The notes: a model not told the origin generated them from the letters alone. A stretch of 64,000 nt of DNA from Argentina anserina (GCF_933775445.1 NC_065878.1:4486001-4550000); one strand, 5' to 3'. Positions 13,557-24,957 are shown, numbered from the stretch's first letter. A program made the numbers and translations.

Positions 13557-15124
13557 TGATGAGTGCTCGATTACTCGACATCAATATTTAACCCTGTAAG
13601 CATCGTTAGTAGTATAAAGCAAGAGGGTATCGTTCACAAACCGGGGATCCAGCCAGGGCTTAGGATCACAATACTTACACGAATTCATAAAGGGTTTAAG
13701 GTTTGATATAGATTTTGGATTGAGTCATAAAAACAGTAAATAAAACCTAAACTAATATATACATGTGATCAACCAACCAACACAATAACAATCACCAAAA
13801 CAAATCATACAAAGGGAATCGAAATAAGTTCTATAACTTCTTATTGAATCATGCCGAGACTATGTAATGAGCAACCAAGGATGGATCATGCATTTAGGGT
13901 TCTAAGCAGTAACCTAAACACATAGACACTTAACACATTCAATCAAAACCAAGCAGCCATAATCGAAATCTAACATGTTCATCTTAATCATGTAACTTCA
14001 AAGCCATGCACATTGAATTCATCAAGTATGTCACTTACTTAACCAACAACCATGCAATTCGAAAATCACATAAACAAGAATAAACATGTTCTTAGCATAA
14101 GTCTTTAATCCAACAACCTAAATATCATGCTACAAGCATAGTCATAACACTTAGAAATCGAAAATTGATCATAGCTAGGTTCGGCAGAAACCAAAAACAG
14201 AAATTCATAAAACCAAAACAATTTTCAAATCCTCTATATAAATTGAATCAAGTAGCTATTTCATAGACAAAATTGATACAAGATTGCACAACTCAAATCA
14301 CAAGCTTCATCCAAGAACAAGAATAAAACCAAAACCGAAATTAAACAAGAGTGAATCATGGTTAAACTTTATAAATCAAGCAATCCACAAGTGTAGCCGA
14401 GACTTCTATGGATGAAACCTCCTTCACAAGCGTGCTTGAAGGCTATTGATAGGTGGGGAATGATGGAATCGGTTTTAGGATTTCTTGGAAGGGTGAAGGA
14501 TGAATTCGGCAGAGCTATGGCTTGTGTTTGTGTGTAGGGCTGATGATGTTGCTGAATGGAGAGGCCGGCCTCTATATATAGAGGTGTAGGAAGCCTTCTT
14601 GCCGTGCCATAAGGAAATAGAATCCAATTGGGAAACTGAAATCCTCTTTGTTATGGATTTGATTTATGTACTCCATATCCAACTTGATGTAGGAAACCAA
14701 GTCCAATAGGGAGATCTCTTTAAGGGCTGCACGGCAATCTCTTGGTCCAACTAGGAGTAGCTAGGCCGGCCTCCTCTTCTCCTTGTTCAACTCGAATATG
14801 ATTTCCTTGTTCAACTAGGAATGCAACTCGGCAACTCTCCTTTCTTTCCAAATATGATTTGTCTTTCCTGAAAAGAAATCGTCGATTAAGAAATAGGAAA
14901 GAATGAAATTAGGAAAGTAGAGTCCTAGTCGAGTAAGGAATCCTAGCTCAATCAGGAGTTCTAACACTTAGCACAATTTCATCATCAAATCATCTAAATT
15001 CGAAATAGCTCTACCTAGAACATACATATGACAAATATGAATCTAAAACAACTAAATAAGAAGTAACAAAGCATAAGAATAGGGCATATAAACATTAAGA
15101 ACGTCACACTTTGTGCTCCTATCA
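13557..15124 (-). repeat. Athila copy 1, 5' LTR
   Basis: 1,568 bp, the upstream LTR in element orientation. It differs from the 3' LTR by about nine scattered substitutions by eye (for example GAGTGC for GAATGC near its start). It ends at 15124 and is followed directly by the second CCTCA and by zinc-finger coding sequence. Confidence 0.96.
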
Positions 15125-15129
15125 CCTCA

Positions 15130-15368
15130 TCGACACTCTTGAACGACAAAGGCTAAACTTGCAAGGCCTACAGAATAGCATCAATGAGTTAGGGCTTGCT
15201 GCTGCACGAACTGCAAGTACTGGTGGTCTTCAGAACTTTGGTGGTTCGAATTTTTCAACAGTAAACAACAAGGTGCTGCCAACAAGTGGTGTTAATGTTC
15301 TCTGGCGAGCAGAGCCTCCTATATGTGAACCAGATGGTGTTGGAATCGATCTGTCGCTTAAGCTATAA
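15130..15368 (+). pseudogene. C2H2 zinc-finger gene, 3' part with EAR motif (continuation of 3020-3836)
   Basis: Removing the Athila element and one copy of CCTCA leaves the frame of 3020-3836 continuing without a shift into this segment for 79 residues and a TAA at 15366. The residues directly after the junction form a helix-like, Leu/Gln-rich stretch. The last residues are IDLSLKL, an LxLxL-type EAR motif that recruits TOPLESS co-repressors, standing at the exact C-terminus as in ZFP1/3/4/7-type proteins. The uninterrupted protein would be about 351 residues from the 3020 start or about 321 from 3110. No ATG of its own is suitable, so this part is probably untranslated now. 15369-15664 is AT-rich and presumably the old 3' UTR. 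Confidence 0.92.
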
Positions 15369-15664
15369 CTTTATTGTTATTCTATTTTTAAGTTATACAC
15401 AGAGTATGTTGAAAGTTATTACATTTTACTCCTTTTAGATTATAATCGATGTTGTGGGTTAGATTAATGTATTTCATCAGATTGATTTGTTGGTCTCATT
15501 TATAATGTCTTTCTTTATCTTTTCAAATTTGTCATAATAAAATTCAAAATATACACTGAAAAAAAATTCAAAAAGATTTGTGTTGTTAATGCAGGGCTTG
15601 ATCTAAAGTCTTAATTCTGTGTTTATTTCCCAATTAATTAAGGGTTTGTAATCCATCAAAATTA

Positions 15665-16682
15665 GGAGAGCACATCATCTCTGCCAGAAAACCCTGTGCC
15701 AACAATGTGCCACGAGTAATATTGTGCCACGTATTCTCCTCACAAACGTCAACTTAATGTTGGTTTAACTTATATTATTTTTCAATTAAAAGTTTAAAAC
15801 TAACAAATAAATAAATTAAAATGTGGATGCATATCAACCTTTAAAGTCTGCGACGTAGACTCCTGGTTTTCTTCGATAACAAATTGTGATCATGTTCTTC
15901 ATAGAAAAAGGAAAGCCATCGTGTGCTTTATATAAAAGAAAAACTTTGAGGCTGCAATCATCGTTTTCCAAAGGAATCCAGATTTATTTTGGTCACATGT
16001 ATTTTGTTCTCTTCAAACTGATGGTAGATTTTTATTGGTTTAAGAAATCTGATAGCCAAATTATAGTGGGGATGATATGAATCATATGATGGCTATGGAG
16101 AAAAAAGTGTTGGGCAATGGAGGCTTCAGCCTTCAGGCATGGAAAATTGAATCCAAACAAAATTCGACCACCTCAAATTTAAACCATTGTCAGATTTAAA
16201 CACCTATCGTGATGCAAGTTGAAGAAAGAGGATTGAGGGAACTAGGAAGGAAATAGAGGATGGTTTGTTTGTCTGTGCTTACTTCATTTTAGAACTAGAA
16301 AAGAGGAGAGACGAAGTGTTCAATGTAGGATTTCAATGAATTAAATTTTCCAGGTATTTTTATTTTAATACAAAATATTAAAAAGAAATAGATGTAACAG
16401 GGTTAATTTCTATTGTTGTGACAACACGTGGCATAATATTACTCGCGGCACATAGTCGGCACATGGTTTTTTAGCACAGGTGATGTGCGGAAGCAAATTT
16501 ACCGATCACCATTCATTTGTCTATCTTGTGCCAACCCTTCTCAACTTATGTCATGTGTCTTTTCACAACTCATATTTAGATATAATTGAGCAATTGGACA
16601 TATGACATGAGTTTAGAATAGTGAACACAAAATGAAAAAATAAAGGATGGTCGGCAAATTTATTTATAGTGATGTGCTCTCC
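15665..16682. mobile_element. non-autonomous Mutator-like element with long terminal inverted repeats
   Basis: The left end begins GGAGAGCACATC and the right end is its exact complement, GATGTGCTCTCC. The inverted repeats extend about 77 bp (left 15665-15742; right roughly 16414-16488, completed by 16678-16682) at about 75-80% identity, with the shared core CGAGTAATATT. The interior has no recognisable gene. The right repeat is split by a second insertion at 16489-16668. A clean target duplication is not visible: the flanks are similar (CAAAATTAG and CAAAAGGATTAG) but not identical. The long repeats suggest Mutator, but this is inference. Confidence 0.75.
16489..16668. mobile_element. 180-bp MITE nested in the Mutator-like element, 9-bp TSD
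   Basis: Flanked by the 9-bp duplication GTGATGTGC at 16480-16488 and 16669-16677. Both copies derive from the terminal repeat of the host element. The ends are imperfect inverted repeats (AAATTTACCGATCACC against GGTCGGCAAATTT). A 9-bp duplication is typical of Mutator-superfamily insertions. No coding capacity. Confidence 0.75.
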
Positions 16683-18118
16683 AAAAGGATTAGGCACATG
16701 AGTATTTATGATTGTTTGAACAGATCGATCGAGCATGAGTAATTGAGTACTCTAGGTTTGTGTCAGTTTTGATATTGACCTAATCGATCAATATTCTCTT
16801 AGATATCTATTTATTGACTTGCCTGGATCAAATTCTTTTCTTCAATAAAGAAGCTTAATAGAAGAGCATCATTACAAAAAAGAGCATATACATTGATACA
16901 AGCATATCAAAATGAACACATCTGGAATAACTAGACCTCACATGCCTTTTATATATACATCCATTTTATTTTTTAATAGAAACATTTGTTCTCTAGACGT
17001 CCATTCAAATTACTAAAATAACCTTGAGATTGCTATTCATGTTACTCATTACAACTCTTATTCACTCACTTTACGTCTAAACGACTAGATTTCCATTTCA
17101 TTTTTTTTGTTTGCATCTTTTTTTTTCTTAAAAAAAGAGGAGATCAAAGGATTTCAAACCTATTCTCTTGTGGTAACTCGAACGCAAGACCTAATAGCCC
17201 ACTTCCTAGGTAATGGTGCTCATTCCGGACTATCAGTTCTCGCATTTTTTTTGTATATTCTTTCTTTACTCATGCCAGATCTATTCCTGATTACTGTTGC
17301 TAAAACTATAAACAAGATTTTACAAAAATACGGAGTCAAAATAATTTATTTGAATCTAACAAAGAATTAGCATGTGCTAAAATTGTAACTGATGCAACAC
17401 TTATGACATGAAGGAAAATTCTACTACATTGAGCTATACATCCCATATCAAAAAGTTATATTTGAAAATTAAGAACGAATTACTTGCCATTAATAAGCAC
17501 TTCGGTAGTTTTCAAAATAAAAAATAAACACTTTTGTATTTTGAAGTATAACAGGCGGTGCACAAAGTAGACCACAAGAGAAAGAGATGATCGTAGTCCG
17601 CGCGCATTTCCACACTTTAGAGATGACCGCGTTAACTACAACAACATGGGTATTCTTGGAAAGTGGGAGTACGTTGTTTTGTGAAACTAAAACTGCATTC
17701 TTGTTTGTTTATCTGTCGTGGACTTTTAGGTTTACTCTTCTACTATTCTGTTATCTGAGTTGATTATTATTTCAGATGGGTATTATAGAAATATGGTGAA
17801 TGACAGTTTCATATGACTTGCCTTAATTAATAGAGATATAAAAAATCGAATGTTAGGAAGGAACTTCTTCTCATCTCATTCCGAACACAAATTTAATACA
17901 TGAGAGTGATGAGACATCTTAGAAACAATAAGTAAATATGAGATAAATGAAAAGTCTAGACAATCGTATACAAACCTTTAACCTTTTGAAACCAGTACAT
18001 ATTTGTAGAAAAAAAAAATCAAAACAGGCCATTACGTGAGTCACGTGAGGTGCAGAAAACATTGGAATACTTATCGTTATCGTCCCGCCCAAAAAATCTA
18101 TTCTTCAGTTCACCAGAT
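16683..18118. other. intergenic region before the KDPG aldolase gene
   Basis: AT-rich, with several short chance frames and no recognisable homology. The distal part near 18000-18118 should contain the promoter and 5' UTR of the aldolase gene. An in-frame ATG at 18050 exists, but the transit-peptide start at 18119 is preferred. Confidence 0.55.
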
Positions 18119-21100
18119 ATGGCGACTGCTCCGAGTTTGATGACAAGCCCTTTCGTTTCTCTCAGTAATGCCATTACTACTCAGACCTCACCACCTCCAT
18201 TCCCGCGCCGGTCACATCGCCTTAGGGTTCGCTGCTCGTCTATCCAGAAAACGTTGACGGAAATTAATAGCTCAGGCGTCATCGCATGTCTTCGTGCCAA
18301 CAGGTTCCTCCAACTCAGTTTCTCTATAGCACTGGCTTCCATGTTCAATCTTCTAAAACTAACTTTAAATCGGGTTAATTAAGTGCAAAAATATATAGTT
18401 GGAGTGATTGTTGTTCTGGCCATTTGAACGACGTTATGGTTAGATGGTACTATATATTTCTTATTCGTCCTTGTTTTCAGTTTCTATTTGGTTAGGTTTG
18501 CCTTGTAAAATATCAACAATGAAAAAACATGATTATAAAGTTATAAGCTTGTCCTCCATGATGTTAATTAGGAATGGGTTCGTATTTTGGGTAAATTTAA
18601 ACCATGTTCTACCCAATATTTGCTAAGAACTTACTGTCTCATCCTATTCTGTATAGTGCGGAGCTCGCATTTGAAGCTGCTTGTGCTGCTCTTGAAGGTG
18701 GCATTTCAGTTGTGAGTTCTCCTTTTCGAAGAAATTTTCGTTATTAAAAGAAAGATCTTTCATTAATTTGGAAGTACAAACACGTTCACATATATTGGTA
18801 AAATATTACATTTTCAGCTTTGCATCTGTATATCTAAGGGTGTTGGTTGGTACATGATATTTGCCTTCTAGAATATATAAGCCACATATGTTCTCAAATT
18901 CTTATCCCCTTTGTTTATATTGCTGACCTACATTATGTTATAGCACATTTCCAAATGAGAGCCAGGGTGCTACACTGACATATATGGTTGCATTAATTAG
19001 GAGATGCGTAGTGTGATAGTTTATTTTCATTTGGATCACAAATGATGGCTTTTCTGAAATTTGTATACAATTTGATATGCAGCTCGAGATTGTGATGTCG
19101 ACCCCAGGGGTGTTTGAGGTTGTTTGAAGTTCCAAAGTTGACTGTATGGTCGCTTGGCTTCATAGCTTATGTGTGTTACTTTTCATTTCTGTTTTTTCGC
19201 ATTCACAGGTTCTACAACAGCTGGTACATAACTATCCTACAAGAGTCCTAGGAGTAAGTCTTCTGACCTCTTGATATCTTGATCTCTTATATGCATTGTG
19301 TTTTTGTTCCTGATTATATGTCAAGGGTATATGATACAAGAATGAGCCAATATTTTATAAAAATGATCGATAGTGCTGTATCTGCATTGCTTAAGACAAC
19401 TATTGGTTCATGGGGAAATTTTGCGTCCTCATCTCTTGGGATGTACATGATATGCGCCTTGTTTAACATCAGTGTTCTTCAACAAGATCGGGTTTAGCAG
19501 AAAGCATTAACTACTCTTTCTAAATATGCAATCACATCTCCGCTGGTGATATCCCACTAGATGCATTGTAAATGACCAATCTGAAATAATTCCTAAGAAC
19601 TATGTTTCCGGCTCATGCATCGGTAATGTTAGTTGATTCAAGAACTGTCAAGCACACCATTGTGTATTAGAACTGTTACAATTAGTCTCTGAACCTGCCA
19701 AGTTTGCAGGTAGGGACGGTACTCAACATTGTCGATGCGGAAAGGGCAGTGACAGCTGGAGCCAAGTTTCTTATGAGTCCTGCTATTGTGAAGGTAAGTA
19801 TTTACAAAATTTGTCACTCTTCATTTAGTTCTAGTATTGCCTCCTTTTCTTTGTGTATTGTTTTTGTTTAGTCCTTATAGACCTGTAATTTTCTACATAC
19901 CACACAATAGTATCGTGTCAGGAGTGGCAACCTTACTGTTTGGCCTTGTAAAGTTAGTTTATCTAAAGTTAGTCAATTATTATTGGGTGAGGAGATGCAT
20001 CTTTTATTGGACTGAGGATACCCCTCTCCTTTCTGCTGACTTGTCACAGAAAGATGAAATTTATGTTCAGCTTAGTTCACGATGATCGACCTTGCACTGC
20101 AGATCCACCTGCTACCTTTTAATTTTCTTTTGGGGGCTAATAGGGGGATAAGGAGGTCTGTCAGCATATGGTTTATCGGGATAAGTGGTAATATTGGAGC
20201 TTAGCTTTTGGGTCACTACAAGTTTGCTTACAGTGCTTGTTTGAACAGTCCTCATTTTTTGACTGTTTTTTTTTCCTTTTGGTCATACATTAGTCCTAGT
20301 CTCCTAGATCCTCAATACTTAAGTCATCCATGGTAAACCCTAAGGAAATTAAGATATATCTTGATTAATGCCACTTAATTACCACTCCTTCCAATTTCTG
20401 AACTTTTCTTAGCTTCATCTTATGTACTTTCGAGCTATTACATGATGGCCTGCATCTTAATGTATTAGGATATGTCTCCAGCTAATAATCTCAACTCAAA
20501 ACGTGGTTCAGGATATTATGGATGATTTTCGGTGCTGGGATGTTTTGTACATACCTGGAGTTATGACTCCCACAGAGGTGAAGTAATTTCTTATGCTTGA
20601 ACTCCTAGTGATCCCCGTGGCTTAAATGAAGTTTCACTTCAGCTTCAAATGCTGAATATATTTTGTCTCTTGATCTGTATGGATTGTTATGGAAACTGAG
20701 AAGTTATAACTCTGTCAGCATTTTCTTTTGTATCATGTTATTTTCTTTAATTTTTGTGTTTTGACTCATTCAGATTTTGTCTGCCTATAATGCTGGTGCA
20801 AAAATTGTGAAGGTGATGAGTCCTATTGTTTATCTTTTAATGGACATTTCATTAACTTTATTATAGATTTGATTTAAACTTGTGGTAGACATTTTATCAT
20901 AATATCAGTTGCATCGACTTTCTGTTAGCTCATTTGGCTTTAATATACAAGTCCACCGAGTTTGATTATCATGTACCTTCAAATTTCAATGTATATGAAC
21001 CATGAGAATGACACAAGTCTATATATACCAAATCCGTCTCATGTCTAAGATTACAAGTAGTCAAGCAGGACAAGTTTCCCATCTAATATTTTGTGTTGAA

Positions 21101-22799
21101 GTTAAAGACTGGAGGCTTTAATGAACAAAATATTCACTACCTTGGCATGTCAAATGCATATGTATGCCTTTTCTATTATTTCTATCTTTTTACCCAGAAC
21201 AATTAGCTCAATCATATTTCAACACCCCGAGAACATTATGCTGGAAGCAGCAAGTACAGCATGTATTTCCTTATGTGATCATGCATAAAAGCCATATTGA
21301 CTTGAGGCTTCGGACCTATTCTGTGTCATTTATTGGAAATATAATTCTTTTACCATTTAATTTAGAGACACTAAAGAATTAAACAATAATGATTCCGTAG
21401 TTGAGTTCATTTTGTTAATGTATATTCAGGTCCATACATAACTTGCAGGTTTTAACACTATTTTATTTGGTGGAACAGATTTATCCTATTTCTGCATTAG
21501 GTGGCACACAGTATATATCAGCCATCAACAAACCTTTTCCTCATATCTCAATGGTTGCTTCTCAAGGCATAACAATAGGTTAGCTAAGTTGTCTCTCGTG
21601 TTTCCATTAATGGTCCAGCCCTGCAATTATTCTATGAGACTATTCAAGGAAAAACCAATATGCAGAAATTCAGGAGTAATTTCTACACTTCTTTTAAGCT
21701 TTAGAATGTGAATCGTGAAACCTCTAATTGGCCATATTACCTGACAAGTTTGACAATTTATAGAGAAGCAATTTTGGGACATGCTGCTCTAGTTTTCTAA
21801 ATGCTAGATGTATAGGTATCCTATTATATATATACCATTCATTGCTATGTATCACAAGTCTTACTGAATTTCTCTTGGTGACAATATCTAGTTACTCAAG
21901 AAGGACCAAATCTGCATTAATCAAACATACAAACCTTCATAGCTAGACGCCTAAACCTTTTCTCTTAGCTAGTTCCAGTTGTGAAACTTTCACTTGTGTT
22001 TATCAATTGTTGTTCAGGATTTTGAATCAAGATTATAATTTTCATTGGCTGTATGTATTTCCCTTGACTTAATTATATGCTTATGCTTCACAGGTTCAGC
22101 TGGGGAATACATAGCTAAGGGAGCATGTTCAGTTGTCTTATCAGATGCCATATTTGATAAAGATGCAATGGGTCAAAAGAATTTCAATAGAATACATCAA
22201 CTTGCGAACATGGCAGCTTTGCGGTGCAAGGAAGCTGTAGATCGGTTAGGCTTTATTCCTTTTCATAATGATTGTTTTTGCTTTTATATAGGCTGCAATC
22301 TGTGATAGTACTATTGATGTCACTATGATGTCTCTTCTTTTCTTTTCCTGGTATGATTGGATAAAAATTTACTTACATAATTGTATATAAATTGCTCTTG
22401 TAGATAGTTCTAGGGTACTTTCTCATAGCTAATTTGGCAAATTACTTCTTTGCATAGCTATTTGATTATAAAAGTCTAGTCTCCGCTGTTGGAGGTGTTT
22501 GGATTTTTGATTGTTATCTGCTTAGGAGATATTGTTCCTTTGAATCTGTAACTTGTATTTCGGGTTCCTTACATATGTTAGCTAGTTTGCATTTCGTTGC
22601 TCCAGTTTACTCTTCGATCTGGATCTTTTACTACAATGGATAAAAGTGTGACCACTGTGGAACAGGCCAGCGTTGTTAGCGAATAATCTACGCATGCATC
22701 TCCAATGCTTGGTCTTATTAATCCAGTCTCTGACTGTTCTTATTGTCATGCAGGAAGAAGTACCTCAAGCTGAAGACACAGAGTGTAGTTGATACTTGA
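18119..22799 (+). CDS. KDPG aldolase (KHG/KDPG aldolase family), plastid-type, 10 exons
   Basis: Exons: 18119-18303, 18657-18711, 19083-19118, 19209-19253, 19710-19793, 20512-20577, 20774-20812, 21479-21578, 22094-22244, 22754-22799. All are bounded by GT-AG and together give 807 bases, 268 residues plus TGA. Residues 1-40 are Ser/Thr/Arg-rich and look like a chloroplast transit peptide. The TIM-barrel core has the class I aldolase landmarks: Glu in LEIVMSTP, the GVGTVL strand, and the Schiff-base Lys in IVKIYP, the last codon of exon 7. The family splits 2-keto-3-deoxy-6-phosphogluconate into pyruvate and glyceraldehyde 3-phosphate, the last Entner-Doudoroff step. The bacterial active-site Arg (Leu-Arg-Thr in E. 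coli Eda) is Ser here, so substrate use may differ. An inverted repeat brackets the last exon. Confidence 0.93.
22406..22474 (+). repeat. inverted repeat arm A (intron 9 of KDPG aldolase gene)
   Basis: 69 bases whose reverse complement is found at 23108-23176 with about three mismatches by eye. This arm lies in the last intron, so the two arms enclose the final exon and 3' UTR. Confidence 0.9.
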
Positions 22800-23107
22800 T
22801 ACTAGGGAGGCATGAAAATGTTTGTCTGTTCATGGTTTTGTACTCTACGGTAGCCCAGTTCATCATTCATGATGTTCCTCCTCTCTTGGCGTTGGAGCAA
22901 TGCAGGCTGGTGAAATTCTTCGGCATGTGACCATTAGTTTTGCATGCAGCTTTATTGACATGGCTGGTACTCTCTAATCGGGTCGTGGGTTTATGATCTG
23001 GAATGCACTTGCAATTACAGTGGACGATTACATTCCCGCTTCATTGTCACAGTTGGTTTTGGATCACAATTGCTTTGGGGTTGGGTCAGCAGCTCGGAAT
23101 CATTCAT

Positions 23108-23176
23108 CTTTTATAATCAAATAGCTATGTAAAGAAGTAATTTGCCAAATTAGCTACGAGAAAGAACCCTAGAACT
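23108..23176 (-). repeat. inverted repeat arm B (downstream of KDPG aldolase gene)
   Basis: Inverted copy of 22406-22474. Just after it, about 23177-23346, an open stretch of about 55 codons with coding-like composition (…VRVFRLVTSALSGRD…) ends in TGA. I do not recognise it. It may be a gene fragment carried along with the duplicated arm. Confidence 0.85.
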
Positions 23177-23690
23177 AAAGGCTTGCATTTCTTTTGAGGC
23201 CGGCGACGATGACTCTACTAACCTGCCCTATGATGATGAAGGCACCATAGTGAGGGTGTTTCGCTTGGTAACTTCTGCTCTTTCCGGTCGAGACATCGTA
23301 GGGTCTATGACTCTTGGCTTCAACTTCGGAGACTTACGCATATACTGATTATTGTAGCCATGATTCACTTATGTACGCATGTCAAACCACTAACGTAACA
23401 AGTTCTTATACTTATCAATTATAATGAATGAACAAATCTAACTGGTTCAGTTAATTGTTGCAATTTTCTCCCAAATTAGGCTGCGTTCCGATAAAATCAA
23501 AGGTAAATGTTGTTTTCTCAGCTGATCTTATTTGTAATGTTGTCATGCATGAACATATACTGATCTGTTTCTCCTGCTTAGAAAGGGAAAATGGGTAGAA
23601 CCTGACGTAGTGAAATAGCTGGACAGGTGTCGGTGGGAGACCGGAAGAGATGTAGAGAAAGGAAAAGAAAAGCACACCTGTGCTTCTGTC

Positions 23691-23775
23691 AACGGGTATT
23701 TGAAATATAGCCGTTGGAATCGAAACGGCTACTTTGCTGACACAAATTTTCTTTAAAGCTTGAAAAGTTGCCGTT
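23691..23775. promoter_or_regulatory. MSA-like mitosis-specific elements upstream of KNOLLE
   Basis: Four copies of the MSA core AACGG/CCGTT lie within 85 bases: AACGG at 23691 and 23724, CCGTT at 23711 and 23771. The one at 23711 reads TCCAACGGCT on minus, a full match to the MSA consensus. MYB3R factors bind these sites and drive G2/M expression of cytokinesis genes; KNOLLE is a known target. The cluster is 210-300 bases before the start codon. Confidence 0.8.
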
Positions 23776-23988
23776 TTCAAAATCATTGTGATCCCTAAAC
23801 AAAAACAAGAAGCACTTATCCCAAAAACAAGAACAGTAATAATAAGAAGAAGAAGAAGAAGGAAGCTTTCCGTAATTTTGAAACTGAAGGTATGCAGCTC
23901 TCTCTGCTCTATCTTGGGTTGGTTTTTCGGTATTCAATTCAATGTTGAAGTATTAGTCTAAGTTTGGATGAATCATGATGCAGGAAAA

Positions 23989-24912
23989 ATGAATGATCTG
24001 ATGACGAAATCGTTCACCAACTACGTGGATCTAAAGAAAGCGGCAATGAAAGACCTCGACCTTGAAGCTGGGGACTTGGAGCTGTCTTCAAACATGCACA
24101 GCGACATGGGTCTGTTTCTGGAAGAGGCTGAAAAGGTGAAGCAGGAGATGGCCTGTGTCCGCGACATTCTCGGCCGATTACAGCAAGCCAACGAAGAGAG
24201 CAAGTCCCTCCACAAATCGGAGGCCCTGCAATCGCTGCGCAGCCGCATCAATGCCGACATTGTCAGTGTTCTCAAGCAGGCCAGGGCGATTCGATGTCAT
24301 CTCGAAGACATGGACCGCGCCAATGCTGCGAATAAGAGGCTCTCGGGTGCGAAAGAAGGCACCCCGATTTACAGGACGAGAATGGCGGTGACCAACGGGC
24401 TGCGAAAGAAGCTCAAGGAGTTGATGATGGAGTTTCAGGGTCTGAGGCAGAGGATGATGAGCGAGTACAAGGAGACTGTTGGGAGAAGGTACTTCACAGT
24501 GACGGGGGAGAAGGCCGATGAGGAGGTGATCGAAAAGATCATATCGAATGGCGGGGAGGAGTTCATGGCGAGGGCCGTGCAGGAACATGGGAGGGGGAAG
24601 GTGCTGGAGACTGTGGTGGAGATACAGGACAGGCACGACGCGGCAAAGGATATCGAAAAGAGCTTGTTGGAGCTGCATCAGGTGTTCTTGGACATGGCTG
24701 TGATGGTGGAGGCTCAAGGTGAGCAGATGGATGACATTGAGCACCATGTGATAAATGCTTCTCATTATGTCAAGGATGGAACCAAACATCTCAACACTGC
24801 CAAGGAATACCAGAGGAGCAGCAGGAAGTGGATGTTTATTGGACTCATTATTCTCCTCATTCTCATTCTCGTAATTGTCATCCCCATCGCCACAAGCTTC
24901 TCCCATTCTTGA
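23989..24912 (+). CDS. KNOLLE: cytokinesis-specific syntaxin KNOLLE (SYP111)
   Basis: 307 residues from MNDLMTKSF, matching the family start and its usual length of about 310. An in-frame ATG at 23968 lies inside a probable 5' UTR intron (GT at 23890, AG ending at 23983), so 23989 is preferred. The single coding exon encodes the N-terminal Habc three-helix bundle (about 30-160), a linker, the Qa-SNARE helix (about 205-265, ending EHHVINASHYV) and one C-terminal membrane anchor (about 280-302) with a short polar tail. KNOLLE sits on cell-plate vesicles and, with SNAP33, NPSN11 or SYP71 and VAMP721/722, drives the fusion that builds the cell plate. Upstream MSA motifs agree with M-phase expression. 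The frame is intact. Assignment rests on close agreement with Arabidopsis KNOLLE as I know it, especially TGEKADEEVIEKIIS and LETVVEIQDRHDAAK. Confidence 0.95.
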   Translation: MNDLMTKSFTNYVDLKKAAMKDLDLEAGDLELSSNMHSDMGLFLEEAEKVKQEMACVRDILGRLQQANEESKSLHKSEALQSLRSRINADIVSVLKQARAIRCHLEDMDRANAANKRLSGAKEGTPIYRTRMAVTNGLRKKLKELMMEFQGLRQRMMSEYKETVGRRYFTVTGEKADEEVIEKIISNGGEEFMARAVQEHGRGKVLETVVEIQDRHDAAKDIEKSLLELHQVFLDMAVMVEAQGEQMDDIEHHVINASHYVKDGTKHLNTAKEYQRSSRKWMFIGLIILLILILVIVIPIATSFSHS

Positions 24913-24957
24913 GTAGCTACTACTGTCTAGCTATGTTGTTCTTATTCTTTATTAATG

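Larger units (their letters stand above)
3837..15124 (-). mobile_element. Athila-type Ty3/gypsy LTR retrotransposon, copy 1, inside the zinc-finger gene
   Basis: A complete 11,288-bp element with its coding strand on minus. Both LTRs are 1,568 bp (TGATGA...CTATCA on plus). The 5-bp target duplication CCTCA is at 3832-3836 and 15125-15129. Reading on minus, the order is 5' LTR (13557-15124), tRNA-Asp primer site, leader, one gag-pol frame, 1.8 kb without coding capacity, purine-rich tract, 3' LTR (3837-5404). The Gag, with its Pro-His-His-Gly motif and CCHC knuckle, and the tRNA-Asp primer site place it in the Athila lineage. No env-like frame is present. By eye the two LTRs differ at about nine positions, so insertion was recent. 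A related copy lies at 35227-45827 in opposite orientation. Confidence 0.96.

Noticed and set aside
24178..24906. 242-codon frame on minus opposite KNOLLE
   Set aside because: Antisense shadow; KNOLLE on plus has full family conservation.
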